In this document: positions 45,901 to 56,355 of the stretch, piece by piece | Layout: every line of letters starts with the position of its first letter | How positions within the stretch are numbered: the first letter of the stretch is position 1 | Assembly: GCF_032854445.1 (NCBI RefSeq) | Contig: NC_088300.1 | Span: forward strand, 20,939,608 to 20,999,607 | Length of the DNA stretch: 60,000 bases | Direction: 5' to 3' | Origin: Liolophura sinensis | Lineage: Eukaryota > Mollusca > Polyplacophora > Chitonida > Chitonidae | Notes under the pieces: model-generated | The model's database searches: none | Seen by the model: only the letters and a program-made list of their open reading frames with translations | Told to the model about the DNA's origin: nothing | Made by a program: the position numbers and the translations under genes

Positions 45901-46845
45901 CTCCGGGGTCTTACCAAAGGCTGTGGTTTACTCTGCTCTTTTCAGTTTCCTCCACTTACAAACCTAACTACTGTTGTAAGTGAAAAATCCTTCAGTACAG
46001 CCCTACATATACCTCAGTCAAATACCTAAGTAAATTGTATGTTACTGTTTGTAGGCGAGTATTGCAGAAGTTAGCAACGAGGAAGGACACATCTCTGAAG
46101 GAAGTTGTGAGGCTGGTGCATGGGCTAGGGAAAGTGGACTGGCTGTACATGGATTTGTCTTCCAACTTAGCTCCACTCCTCACACCTGTTCTGGACACAG
46201 GTCTCCTACAGGTAAACAGCAGCTTGTCCTCATTCCTCACACCTGTTCTGGTCACAGGTCTCCTACAGGTAAACAGCAGCTTGTCCTCATTCCTCACACC
46301 TGTTCTGGATCCAGGTCTTCTCATTCCTTACACCTGTTCTGGACACAGGTCTCCTACAGGTACACATCAGTTTATCCTCAATGCTCAGACCTGTTCTGGA
46401 CACAGGTCTCCTATAGGCACACATCAGTTTATCCTCAGTCCTCAAACCTGTTCTGGACACAGGTCCCCTACACGTAAAAATCAGCTTAGTCGCAACATAT
46501 CAAGCAGTATTATGTCTCAGTCACATGGTGTAAGATGTTTGAATTTTAGATTAGAAGAAATTTTTCCTCAGCTTTGATTTTTATCTTCCTATATTTGCTT
46601 TCATGCAGACGGTGAAACAGCTGGGATTGGACCTGGTGCTCTCCCCTGATCCCGCAGACAGACACTCCCTAAACCTGAGGAGGATGTTCAGCGAGCTACA
46701 GCGGCTTGAGGCTCAGGGATTCCAGATTACCCACTCCACCAGCTTCCTCACGTCTCAGCTCCACTATGTGTCTTCTCACAACTCCCAGGAGCACTGCTGC
46801 TATAGGATTAGCTACATCAACAAGGAAGTGTTGCCCTCCAAATGA
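39574..46845 (+). CDS. Tandem METTL24-like protein, frame-broken
   Basis: Seven coding exons: 39574-39974 (ATG at 39673), 40502-40841, 41774-41975, 42593-42772, 45252-45371, 46055-46211, 46609-46845. The protein starts with a basic flank and an uncleaved signal anchor (about residues 12-34), typical of Golgi type II proteins. It then has two copies of the METTL24-type (FkbM-like) domain. Copy 1 spans exons 1-3 and ends YYTSWIRNP. Copy 2 spans exons 4-7 and ends CCYRISYIN. Both have an intron in phase 2 at the motif I position. The reading frame breaks once each in exons 2, 3 and 4. With one base of correction at each site all intron phases agree, so this is either a young pseudogene or a gene hit by sequence errors. 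Neither copy keeps the glycine-rich SAM loop or the acidic D-x-E-x-x-E-W type motif, so catalysis is doubtful. The molecular role of METTL24 is not established. Confidence 0.72.
40502..40841 (+). CDS. METTL24-like exon 2 (domain 1 core, frame break)
   Basis: Encodes PSWDYAFERNIVYNHSYNLF, then, after a break between about 40589 and 40604, SYHYYKTMIVANDP, TNTLNSVMEAFHHRHLDLLK and ILQSVQQLHITVHI. The break looks like one missing base, possibly in the AAA of GGAAATAAAT. Where METTL24 has an acidic DLESAEW-type motif, this has IDRLADRSHAY. The donor GTGAGT abuts a repeat array. Confidence 0.75.
40842..41165 (+). repeat. Tandem array duplicating METTL24-like exon 2 donor
   Basis: Nine or so units of 33-37 bases: TAACTGTACATATTGGTGAG, then TGCCATAATGATGT. 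The unit is the last 16-18 bases of exon 2 (ITVHI) plus the first bases of the intron, so most units carry a GTGAGTG donor. It starts at the exon edge and decays outward. Confidence 0.92.
41774..41975 (+). CDS. METTL24-like exon 3 (domain 1 end)
   Basis: Encodes DKLDDDYLYRWYRAFYNLFY, then REGFRLYHTAAS and SCVYYTSWIRNPGQGF, the C-terminus of the family fold. In the sequence as given the frame then reaches TGA at 41971-41973. Moving one base at the TTTTT near 41946-41950 opens the frame into HPPAIDG and on across the strong donor GTAAGT to exon 4. Confidence 0.72.
42593..42772 (+). CDS. METTL24-like exon 4 (domain 2 start, frame break)
   Basis: Begins GAVEFEEQRLVNHVSAVQAW, then CDQMGVV. This aligns with EASRLLKFISLYHYQC of domain 1. 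After a break between roughly 42660 and 42715 it resumes as EEMSYCVKKSWPAALVITV with a phase 2 donor, the same site and phase as in domain 1. Confidence 0.65.
42905..42985 (-). repeat. tRNA-like SINE head
   Basis: The minus strand reads GTTGCTCAGATGGTAGAGAG (A-box-like), then GATCTGATTTCAAATCTCG (B-box-like). There is no paired acceptor stem, so it is a decayed tRNA-derived retroposon, different from the common SINE here. In METTL24-like intron 4. Confidence 0.45.
43717..43734 (+). other. G-run, possible G-quadruplex
   Basis: GGGTGGGGGGAGGGGGGG in METTL24-like intron 4 contains four potential G-triplets on the coding strand. Confidence 0.5.
44514..44763 (+). mobile_element. SINE copy, plus strand of an inverted pair
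   Basis: Lacks the first part of the tRNA head. It carries GCAGCGTAATGAATCAGGAG, CTCTGAGTTCCAGTCC (box B), GATTGTGGGTTTCC and an AATAAATAAATGAATA tail. In METTL24-like intron 4. Confidence 0.88.
44807..45076 (-). mobile_element. SINE copy, minus strand of an inverted pair
   Basis: Near full length on the minus strand, from the ATTTATTTGATT tail (left) to the CCACGGAGGGCCCC head (right). It faces the copy at 44514-44763 tail to tail across about 43 bases, in the same intron. Confidence 0.88.
45252..45371 (+). CDS. METTL24-like exon 5 (domain 2)
   Basis: Encodes VEPLTVAPVLGETQCDLISL, then SPASKLHAEPHVTMTLLKH. It corresponds to the stretch after motif I in METTL24. Acceptor TTGCAG, donor GTCAGT, phase 2. 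Confidence 0.72.
45597..45870 (+). mobile_element. Full-length tRNA-derived SINE with target-site duplication
   Basis: The best copy in the window. It has a tRNA-like head with an A box (TGGCTCAGTCAGTTAG, about 45609) and a B box (GAGTTCAAGTCC, 45676-45687). A body follows (CATGCTGGCTTCCTCTCC, CATAATGCTGG), then the AAGTGAAATATTCTTGAGTA tail and poly(A). TCATTTAGTGTC at 45585-45596 is duplicated at 45871-45882. In METTL24-like intron 5. It could belong to a known invertebrate SINE superfamily; not assigned. Confidence 0.92.
45925..46035 (+). mobile_element. Diverged SINE-like 3' end
   Basis: GTTTCCTCCACTTACAAACC, then TGTAAGTGAAAAATCCTTCA and a CAAATACCTAAGTAAAT tail resemble the common SINE's 3' half. 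Just upstream of METTL24-like exon 6. Confidence 0.5.
46055..46211 (+). CDS. METTL24-like exon 6 (domain 2 core)
   Basis: Encodes RVLQKLATRKDTSLKEVVRL, then VHGLGKVDWLYMDLSSNLAP and LLTPVLDTGLLQ. The expected acidic motif is MDLSSNLAP here. The donor GTAAAC starts a repeat array. Confidence 0.75.
46174..46492 (+). repeat. Tandem array duplicating METTL24-like exon 6 donor
   Basis: About six units of 50-57 bases built on CTCACACCTGTTCTGGACAC, then AGGTCTCCTACAGGTAAACA. The first unit is the real exon end (TPVLDTGLLQ) and its donor. The later ones are intronic copies with CTACAGGTAAAC, CTACAGGTACAC, CTATAGGCACAC and CTACACGTAAAA at the junction. Confidence 0.92.
46609..46845 (+). CDS. METTL24-like exon 7 (domain 2 end, stop)
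   Basis: Encodes TVKQLGLDLVLSPDPADRHS, then RRMFSELQRLEAQGFQITHS and EHCCYRISYINKEVLPSK, with TGA at 46843-46845. It aligns with the QL-EIH and CY-LSWVN C-terminal signatures of the family. Candidate poly(A) signals ATTAAA/AATAAA follow at about 47115 and 47757. Confidence 0.8.
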   Translation, partial: TVKQLGLDLVLSPDPADRHSLNLRRMFSELQRLEAQGFQITHSTSFLTSQLHYVSSHNSQEHCCYRISYINKEVLPSK

Positions 46846-49800
46846 TATACTCTTTTGTAGTGACACACGGATTCATTTCACCCATGTGTGTATAATTTCA
46901 GCCCTTGGTGTATAATGCATAACGCTATTACTGCTGGTTTGGCTTCTTACACATTTTTTAGGGCAAATTCTTATGAGAAATCATGAATGATTTTTGTTAA
47001 TGACTTTGTGTTATATATGTCAGCAATGTTGGCTGTCATGAGCTGTATTGTATTAATCAAAAAAAAGGCAGCCATATGCAGTATCAACCAAACCTTAAGG
47101 GATGTTTACAGATATTAAAGCATTGACCCTGGTGTGTATCAGTCCTCTTTCATGTTAATTCATGCTTTCACTTAGGCTTAATAACTATTATTCATGCACG
47201 TTTTCTGATACCCATTTCTCATATTGGTAACAAGGACTGGGGAACTTTTTTAAAAATTTGTTTACCCACAAGTTTTCATGCAACATCGATCGTGTTTTTT
47301 TTTTGTGTTCAGCCTTTGTGTCTCTGCATACATTTAGGAAAGAAGACTCCATCCCTTGTACAGCAACATTATCTTAATCTCTTGTACAGCAGCATTAACT
47401 TACATGTAATCATGTGTATAACACTATGGTGGCTTATATAATGTACATTGTAATACATTATACTGCAAGCAGAATGTATGTATACACATGTACACCCATA
47501 TGTAGCAGTCCATGGTGGTTAAGGTGCTTGCTTTTACATCTAGGTCACACAGGATGTGCGTTAAATCCAATTCTTGGACAGGGAATTTTCTAGATTCCCC
47601 AGCTTTTGTTGTTCTCTGGCTTGTGGGAAAAGTGTGGTCTTTCGTAAAGAGACCAGTTGAGTGTCACCACCGTGTTGTGTGACACATATTCGATGTGATA
47701 CAGATTCTTTGTAAGAAAGTCCTCAGTTATGTGGTTCCTATGGAATCAGTTCCTGTAATAAAAATAGGCTCTTAGATTAAACATGCCTCAAACAATTTCT
47801 GCCAGCCAGTGTTGATTTTCTTGGAACTAAACACCAATATCAGTTTAGAACAATATAAAATCTTGAATAAAATTATCTAGACGAAACGAACGGCTGTGGA
47901 TTTAGCTCTGTCACGTGGTGAGTCAGAAATTTGTGACGTAATCTGGTAACATTCACGTAAAACTGTGCTTGAGTGCAAATCAACATTAACTATTTGGGAG
48001 ATATTGCAGCTATTGCAAATTTGCGCTTGTGTTCTTTTGGTACAATATAAATGTATTGTATGCTATGTGATGATGTGTAAAAATGTACAGCTGTGTAAAG
48101 TATAGGGTTTTTTTTTCTTTGTTTGTTTTTTTATTCTTTTTCAAAGCAAGCTATACTTGTGATATTACAAGGGTACGGTGTTGTGCATACCATCAACTTG
48201 TCAGAGCTTGTGTTCAGTATTTGTTTTCATAGTACAAATGCTATGCGACTACAAATAGAGTACCTATCTTATTGTTAATAGGTGTGATTGTTTGCCACCA
48301 TTTTAAGTAGAAAATCATCCCCACTTCCAAATATAACTTACACGTAAAACAAAATGAGTATTGTGTAAATAAGGTCACCTTATGGAGTGACACTATAACA
48401 TGTAATTTGCGGACAAAAATCTCTGTACAATGATTCATGTCAGTAGCCTCACCATACATTGTAAACTTCGTATATAAAGGCAGTAATGTAATAGTTTTTT
48501 TTTTAATTTTTTCGAATTTGCTTTCATCCTAGGATGGCTTACTGTTTACAGGTATGAAGTGGGAGGAACTTTTTCTCCCTGGTTTGCTTGTCCTGCCAAT
48601 AATTAGTAAACATGCCTGTATAATTCACACTTGTACATTTAAAGAGCCAGCTTAACAAGTAACATGCCAGAGGTTTCACAAATTAACTTTTTCTCATTGG
48701 AACATGTACTTTGATAGGTAACAGCTTTAGGTTAAAGAAACTATACAAGAGATATTTCGATCAGCACAAATCTAGTCACATTTTGATGCTGTTATGGAAT
48801 GACACCTTCCACTAAATATCAGCCATAACCTATACCCAAGTTACACTGTAGTAAAGTTCCTAGAATTTACACAGCTGTCATTTTATAACTTTTTTAAACT
48901 TCAGAATCACTTTAACACTATAAATTATACAGGTATGAGTCTGATATTGACAGAAAGACAATAATTTGAGTTATTCTTCATGAATACAGAATATTTGATT
49001 TAATTAGTGAATATGGATTTTTGGCAAAACTCGCCAGTACAACCTATTTAAGGTGCTCTGGCAACTGCTTAATTGCCATCTAAATTCTGAGTGTACCTGA
49101 CAGCAGGTGTTTAAGTGTAATGTTATTCTTGAGAATGCCCTAATATTTTAATCAAATAGATGAATCAAATGAACACTAAAAACTGTAGGTTTATTAAAAT
49201 TTTTTGAAATTATATTGCAGTTCAGTTTAGACATAGTCACACACGCATTCACAGCTACTTAAGACAATCTGTGGTTGAAAAATTCAGGTAATTGTTGCGA
49301 GTCTTGGATTGCTCATATTGTGAGTTGTGGCAGATCTTGGTAAATCTTCATGAATCTGAAGATATCATTAGTTATTGCATGATGGTCATAAAACCAGCGG
49401 CGATCAGATGACATCTGCAAAAATTCTGACTGATCTTGATCGGTTTTGATTATCATACTAAGTATGTACGAGCATGGCAAACAGTCTTCAATAATGCATT
49501 TTTATCCGAGTTCTTTGTATTTCAATGCGTCCGCTTGAATGCCACGGATAAATAGGGGTTCTGCCAGAGTTGTAGGTTTTGTTTAGATGTGACTACAAAT
49601 AATTTCTAGGGTTTCAGTTAGGTGAGAATCAGCTGCGATTTAACATGATCAAAGGATGGAGACGAATCACAGAGGTTGTAGGTAGTTGTCACTCTGGTGT
49701 GACGGGCGAAAAATGTTGTATACTAGATGTACTTGTAGCTGGTTATGTTGGCATTTTCTCCTTGCTCTGTTTCAGTGATAATCGGGTATTGCGTCTTCAT

Positions 49801-50184
49801 ATCAGATTTTGCTGGCTTGGTGCATAAATTGACTTTTTTAAAATTTATATTTTATAGAGATGAGGTATTCGAGGACAGTGTGTTTTTTAAAACCAAAGGT
49901 GTGTCAGCTTAACCAGACCATTTCTTGCGTGTTGGTTGTTTTGTATTATTAGAAAGCCTGGGTTAAGCTGAATGTTTGATACTTTCAGATTTATTTGCTT
50001 TTTGCCCAATTGTGACTAAGATTACCGGTAGCTGAATGCTTAATGACAGGATGTCTTATCTCCGATGTCAGCCAATCAGCATTTATTCTGTATCCCTGTA
50101 TCCATGAAGGTGATCTTTTTAATTTATAAGTTTGCCCAGAAGTGCATGGACACATTTATTTCTGAGGAGATATTTATTGACTTT
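46846..50184. other. Intergenic, no gene recognised
   Basis: AT-rich DNA downstream of the METTL24-like gene. It holds poly(A) signal candidates, a tRNA-like retroposon head near 47508-47590 (TGGTGGTTAAGGTGCTTGC, then GTTAAATCCAATTC) and short unconserved ORFs only. Confidence 0.6.
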
Positions 50185-50195
50185 AAATTCATTAT

Positions 50196-50452
50196 GGGGC
50201 GTCTTTGGCTTAGTTGGTTAACGCACTAGCGCAGCGTAATGACCGAGGAGCCTCTCATCAGTGCGGTCGCTGTGTTCAAGTCCAGCCCATGCTGGCTTCC
50301 TCTCCGGTCGTAGGTGGGAAGGCCTGTCAGCAACCTGCGGATGGTCGTGGGTTTCCCCCGGACTCTGCCCGGTTTCCTCCTACCATAATGCTGGCCGCTG
50401 TGGTGTAAGTGAAATATTCTTGAGTACAGCGTAAAGCACAAATGAAATAAAT
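50196..50452 (+). mobile_element. Full-length SINE with target-site duplication
   Basis: Head GTCTTTGGCTTAGTTGGTTA, body through CGGATGGTCGTGGGTTTCCC, tail ATGAAATAAAT. AAATTCATTAT at 50185-50195 is repeated at 50453-50463. Confidence 0.92.
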
Positions 50453-50667
50453 AAATTCATTATCATGAGGGACATACTTTACTGTACTCATTGTCAGTCA
50501 CTTATTGGAGTGATTCATTTTAAAGGTGTCTGTATTGTGATGCTTTGATAGCATCTTCTTAAAGTGCAAATAAAGGAAGAATAATTCAGTGTATTATAAC
50601 AGCTTTTTGTTTCCCTCGTATAGTTTTTGGTCTGCATTCATGTTTCAGTTTTATTTTTTGTCATATC

Positions 50668-50822
50668 AGGGGAGCCACCGTGGCCGAGTGGTTAGCACAG
50701 CACAATAATTCAGGAACCTTCAACCAATGCAGTTGTCAGTTCAATTCAAACTCATGCTGGCTTGTTCCATGGTTGTACTTGGGATTTGGTCTGCCAGGAA
50801 TCTGTGGATGGTGAAGGCTTGA
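50668..50822 (+). mobile_element. SINE copy, 3'-truncated
   Basis: A clear head (GCCACCGTGGCCGAGTGGTT, a better tRNA match than other copies) and middle (CTCATGCTGGCTTGTTCC). It decays after GTGGATGGTGAAGG. Confidence 0.75.
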
Positions 50823-51077
50823 TGTAGGATTGTAGCTGGTATTGTTGCCAGCCAGATCCTCTAACCTCCTGACCACAACACTGATACATTCAGTAAGAAG
50901 AGACTCTGTTACTGTAAAATCAGGTGTCCATCACATTTTCAAAACTAAATCAGGATTCATTTGCAACTGTATTGCAAATCATAAACTTCATCCCATCAGA
51001 ACAGACCTTATGGTAATTAGTTTCATCACGGTAGTTTTCAGCCAAATCTAGATGCACTGCAAATTTATGTATGTCTT

Positions 51078-51173
51078 TGATTGGTGTGTTTTTTTTGTAC
51101 ACCAGAATATTCCATTTATACGACAGCAGCCATCAGCATTATGGTGGGAGGAAACGGGGCACAGCCTGAGGGG
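51078..51173 (-). mobile_element. SINE 3' fragment, minus strand
   Basis: TTGATTGGTGTGTTTTTTTT, then CAGCATTATGGTGGGAGGAA is the SINE tail in reverse. Confidence 0.78.
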
Positions 51174-51842
51174 CATGCACTGCAAATAACTTATGATTTG
51201 GATTTATTGATCTAATTGGTGTGTCAGTGGTCATGTTTATGTGTGGTCCACAGACCCTTGTCATTCACCCTCTTGACTTCGTGTTACATAGAGAGTTGTA
51301 ATTAGTGAAGACGTACTACTGTGCATGAACACACAGCTGCACATACCCACATTTTGTCCATGACTAACTTGTCCATTTTTCCCCGATTCTGAGAGTTCTG
51401 TTAATTTTAGAAAGGTGTTTTGAGATTTGATATGATAGGATGATATTCTAGTGAAAAATTGTAAGCTTAATCACCAAAAACAATATTTTGTGACATTTAT
51501 TTGCCTCTGAAAATGCACTTTTGTGGGTGAAGTTTTATGTCATTTTAGGGCACACATTCAAAAAAGAACAAACACAAAAGGTCAGCATTAGTACATGTAG
51601 ATGATGTTTACTCTAATTGTGAATTAAGATGAAAGACACTACTGTAGATTACAAATATTTCTACTGAGACACTATAGCCAGACCCAACAAGCCTGATAAC
51701 TGATATCACAACACTAACTCAAGGCTTGGAGATGGGTCAACCATACAAGAGCCAACACTGCTGTAAATTATCTCCCCTGATGATTGACATGGTAAGAACA
51801 GTATAACACCTACACAGAAGTCCACATTAAAGGAGGCGAACC

Positions 51843-51925
51843 ATGTTGTTTGTACCAAAAAACTTTCATACACTAGAGTCAGTTTGAGTTGGTTACCCTA
51901 CATTAGGGTAATTCGGTACAAACAT
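51843..51925. repeat. Foldback (nested inverted repeat)
   Basis: TTACCCTA/TAGGGTAA (51893-51911) forms a perfect 8-base inner stem. It is enclosed by TGTTTGTACCAAA (about 51847) and TTCGGTACAAACA (about 51911-51924). A possible small foldback element. Confidence 0.65.
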
Positions 51926-51929
51926 CCCT

Positions 51930-54900
51930 TTTTGCCTCTTACTTCTCTCCAGGTGACAATTTACCTGTAAATTTAGCCTCACACCTTCACACTCTGTGCA
52001 CAAGTTCAATTCCAACTCATGTAGTAAAGGTGCAGTATTATTAATTGTGCTTGTATAGTTCATTAACAAGTATGCCTGTCACGGTAACTATATTCTTTGG
52101 CTCTTCACCTCTAACAATAAAAATAATGAAACAGCCTGTATCTGTGTCACATATGCCATGCATTAGGGCCCATTTGTCAACCTGTTTATTATATTTTCAA
52201 CATTCAACAGTGCCGCAGTATACTTTAGCTACTTTATTTGTACCCTGGGCCTGACAACTGGTGAACAAATATGACAAGCTGAGACAAGATGATACCTGTG
52301 CACAAGTGTTAAGTTTGACAGAGAATGTAACTGCACAGGTGTTAATTGAAAAACAATTATAAAAATCCCAGATACGTAGCACTTAAGAAGAAGTAGCACA
52401 CGGCATCCTGTTAAACAGGTTAAATAATAAAAATCTTGAAAAAATAAACAAGGACAGCAGAAATGCATGACCATCTACGGAATGCAACAGCTTTGAAATC
52501 CACAAAACAGACAACTTTATGATCTGCGGGCGAAAGACATATCCTAAATTCTCAGATACAGTTATTAGCTTCATTCAAGAGAAGCACAAAATGTATAATG
52601 GCCTTATAAAGGGTATTCAAAAGCTTTTCTCCCCAAGGGACAACTAAACTGCACAAATTTGTTCCTAATTACACCCAAAGAACTTTGTATTAAAGAGCAC
52701 ACCAGAACAAGCAACAACGTCTAATACACGTACACACAGACACAAAACATGGGCCAGCATAGAATATATAGCTCCTAACTACACTGACTTGACTAGACGA
52801 GATACCACAACAGCCTACCCTGAGCACTTGCTATATAATGAACATACATAATACCTACATAAACCTTTCTTTATTCATCACAAAGATTGTTACATGTTGG
52901 TGTATTCCAACATGAATGCAAAAAACAAGCATGATCTTGACAATTCGATAAGCATTTGAGTGTAAATTTCACTGCTTTTCAATACTTAACATTTTTACAA
53001 CTTACAATGAAAATTGGGTATTTCAGTGGAGCAATTAACCCAAGGATTAAGAAATTCACAAGAACCCTATAATCAGTTTAAGGTCAAGTACAAAATGGTA
53101 TTTCATATACTTCATTTCATTTTTCACTTGGCTGTAACTTTTTTTTTTTTTGCCTGATCTTTCTTTAATAATGTACATTAAAGAAGTGACTCACAACTTT
53201 CGTCTTTCGTAAGTTGGCTCTGTAGTATTGGGTATCATAAGATTGAAGAAGATAATAGTTAAATACAATTCCTTCCTTTACACTCTGCAAAAGCTTAGGC
53301 ACAAGTACATAGTTCCTCACAATTGAAAAATGATGTAATATGGGTAAAGAACAACGGCCATGCTTTGCATGTCGACAAAGATGTCTAGCAGAGACACACA
53401 TGAGTGACTGCTGATGGTTAATGGTCTCAAGATGTAAGCATAATAAATATGTGTACATTTACCAATCGGATGATAAAAGTATATACCGTATCAATTATAT
53501 ATACACCCATGTACATGATAAGTTTTTCCTGAACTTAACAACGTCAGACAGTAAACCATGTAGCTCCTTAATTTCTATGAATGAATGATGTGATAACAAT
53601 GGAGTGCAAAATGAAAAGGTGACAAATGAGAAAATTTGACCGGTTATAATTCTGTTCACACAGCAAGAACGGTACACTGCATAGCTGAGTTATTTTTTTT
53701 TTTACAGCCATCAAACTGACCATTTCAGCATGACATTTACTTCTACAGCTACACGATACTCTTGTAATGTAGCCTTGTCCACGCTATTGAATCTAAGCCA
53801 TTTTTTTCTTTTTCTTGTGGTGTGTGAGTTCCTGTTACATACAAATATTTCTCCATACTGACTTGTATCAGTAATACATGGGAATATGTACTTCCAGCAT
53901 GAAAGAAATTTATGATAAAATGCAGATTTCTTTGCACTGCTGATCTAGCCACATCCCTGCTAGCTCTAATTAAAGGCTCAGTTAGGATCACGTATGAGAG
54001 TCGTCAGACAAGATCATAGCCAATCACGCTGTTAGCGGAAGAATATGTCAGAAACGTGAAATTTTACTTCTTGCATGCATTCATTATCCTGAATCGCTAA
54101 GATATTTTGTTAAACAGGTTAAAAAAAATCTTCAAAATTACAGTAAAATTTCAGATGGTGTAAGACTTTTGTAATAGAATCTCCTTGCTCTATAAGGATG
54201 CTACATCAATGCCTATACTCCCATACATTAAACAGCCAATACAACTGGTTGAGCAACTTATTCACCAATCTAGAAGCACATTAATAAATAATAAAACAAA
54301 TTTTAAAAAATTATGTGTTAAACAATATCACATTTCTTCAACACCAACTAGTATCTAACACCTTAACCTCTGAGGCTTCTTGTAAATCTACTGGTTGTCT
54401 CTTAACATGTTCAAGGACAAGGTACAACAGCTGAGTGTCTCACCACACCAAACAAATATTTTTCACACATATCACAGGAGATCAAAGTAAAGGGAGAGAA
54501 GCAAGTTTGTCAGTTAAGAACTAATGAACATTCATAGCAATGGCTGGTTGATACACTATAATGTTGCATATTCCAAACATGGGCTAAAACATAAGCAATT
54601 AATTATACACAATCAACCAGAAATAACCTCATACATCATTAATACTCAAGTCTAATGATGGTAAAATAACTTGATGAAATAATGAGGCAAAATGACATCT
54701 TCGTTTCTCAGCGTTGCACCATTTGTGCATAAGATAAAGCTTATCAGTGGGTCTACAGGGTCATACATTCTTGGTTTATAACAATCACATAGAAAGATGA
54801 GAGAAAAAATACTGTTTGACATACATGAAGCCTAGCCAGCAAGTATTCTTACACAAATAGTTCAAGTTTTTCATTTGAAAATAGGACAACTACAAACTGA

Positions 54901-56232
54901 GCATAACAATACATGCATTAGAGATATATCCCTCGAAATCTCCAACCAAAGAGCAGAAAAACCAAACTTCCAACATTTATAATCAGTAAGTTACATCAAC
55001 ATTTTTAACATCAACAATATTTTTTTCTCCATTTGTCCATACTACATGGCAAAATTACTTCAAACAGTTGCGAAAAAAAAAGTATTTTGAGATTAAGGTA
55101 GTAAAGGTGGACAGCTTCCAATGTACATTTACATTAAAGGATATTTGCATAGAGTACTAAAAAAAAGAGATGGATAAAAAAAAAAAGAACAGCATATATG
55201 TATAAATATAGACAATCTAATCCATCAGATATCCTGGTAGAAGTTACCAAGGTTACAAACATCCAAGTTAGAGACTTTTATTTTTCAACCTTTTCGCCGC
55301 ATGTTTGCAAGATGATTATTCAAGCATATTCTGAAGGCATTATTTTGTGTTGACTGATAAAGCTATACCTTTTGTGAAGCCCTTAAATTCACCAATCCAG
55401 CCAATGTATTTTTTCCTCCAAAATCAAATTGAAAATGTGCATAAACTACAGTGAAAATTGCTCTTTCATATATGAAAAGGTTGAGGAATTAGAGATGATT
55501 TTCTATATGCTTATCTAAACTGAACATTTAATTTCTTGATGATGTCAATCCCCAAGAAAGGTATTGTTGACAGCTGTTCATGATAAGGGTTGTCAGAATT
55601 GTGTGATTTCCACAAACAAGTGAGCACTGCGTTGGAAGTATTTCCTGACATATTCACTGCTCAGCATCCTAGTGGAGTAAAATTTATCAATATGTCACAA
55701 GCAAGTATTCAGATTTCCAGCAGGATATCAGAAATATACAGCATTTTGGCAAGACCAAAACAACCTTAAGGCCAGATCTCTTTCAGAGAGACAGGCAGTA
55801 ATTACGTCTCTCCTTCCTACAACTGGTCGGATTGTACCATGAAATAGGTTGATTGAATCTGAATTTCAAAATTGTTATACATGGTCTTTGGCTGCATATA
55901 AAACAGTGGAAGATATGGCAGATATACCTACATATCATCATATATCATTGTGTTGAAGTCCAATATAAGAAGAATTAACCCTTGATCAACTTGAGATGAG
56001 ATGTACCTACCTTTTCACCTTGACGTTTTCAGCCATTTGTAGTTGTGGCTGTAACATCCTCACAAGAGCATTCTCACGTGATACTGTCCTATACGGAAGG
56101 AAATACTCAGATACTTGTACTTTAACCCACAAACAAGACACGCAAAACATATAACCTTGGACCATATTCCCTAGATTCAGGATGTGGATATGCCCAGGGT
56201 ATTAAGCCAGGAGTTTCAGCTCCAAGGTTGAA
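51930..56232. other. Intergenic / spastin 3' UTR, no other gene recognised
   Basis: AT-rich, with only short ORFs lacking recognisable domains. The part adjoining 56232 is probably spastin 3' UTR. A minus-strand AATAAA (TTTATT on the plus strand) at about 55278 is one candidate end. Confidence 0.5.
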
Positions 56233-56355
56233 TCATGCTGTGATGTCCCCAAATTCCTGATTCCAGGCTTCATACTTGGCTATGCTATCTGCTGGAACAC
56301 TTTTTCTTACTCTCTTCAATGATTCGTGGAAGTCTGCCAAGCTGATACCCCGCAT
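56233..56355 (-). CDS. SPAST: Spastin last coding exon
   Basis: Encodes [20 protein letters not shown], then [20 protein letters not shown] and stop. 123 bases, phase 0, acceptor TTTTAG. Confidence 0.93.
   Translation of the reverse strand: MRGISLADFHESLKRVRKSVPADSIAKYEAWNQEFGDITA

Noticed and set aside
47000-56232. CRISPR arrays, LTR elements, rRNA or a further protein gene in the gene-poor block
   Set aside because: No regularly spaced repeats, long terminal repeats, polymerase-like ORFs or rRNA-like stretches were seen.
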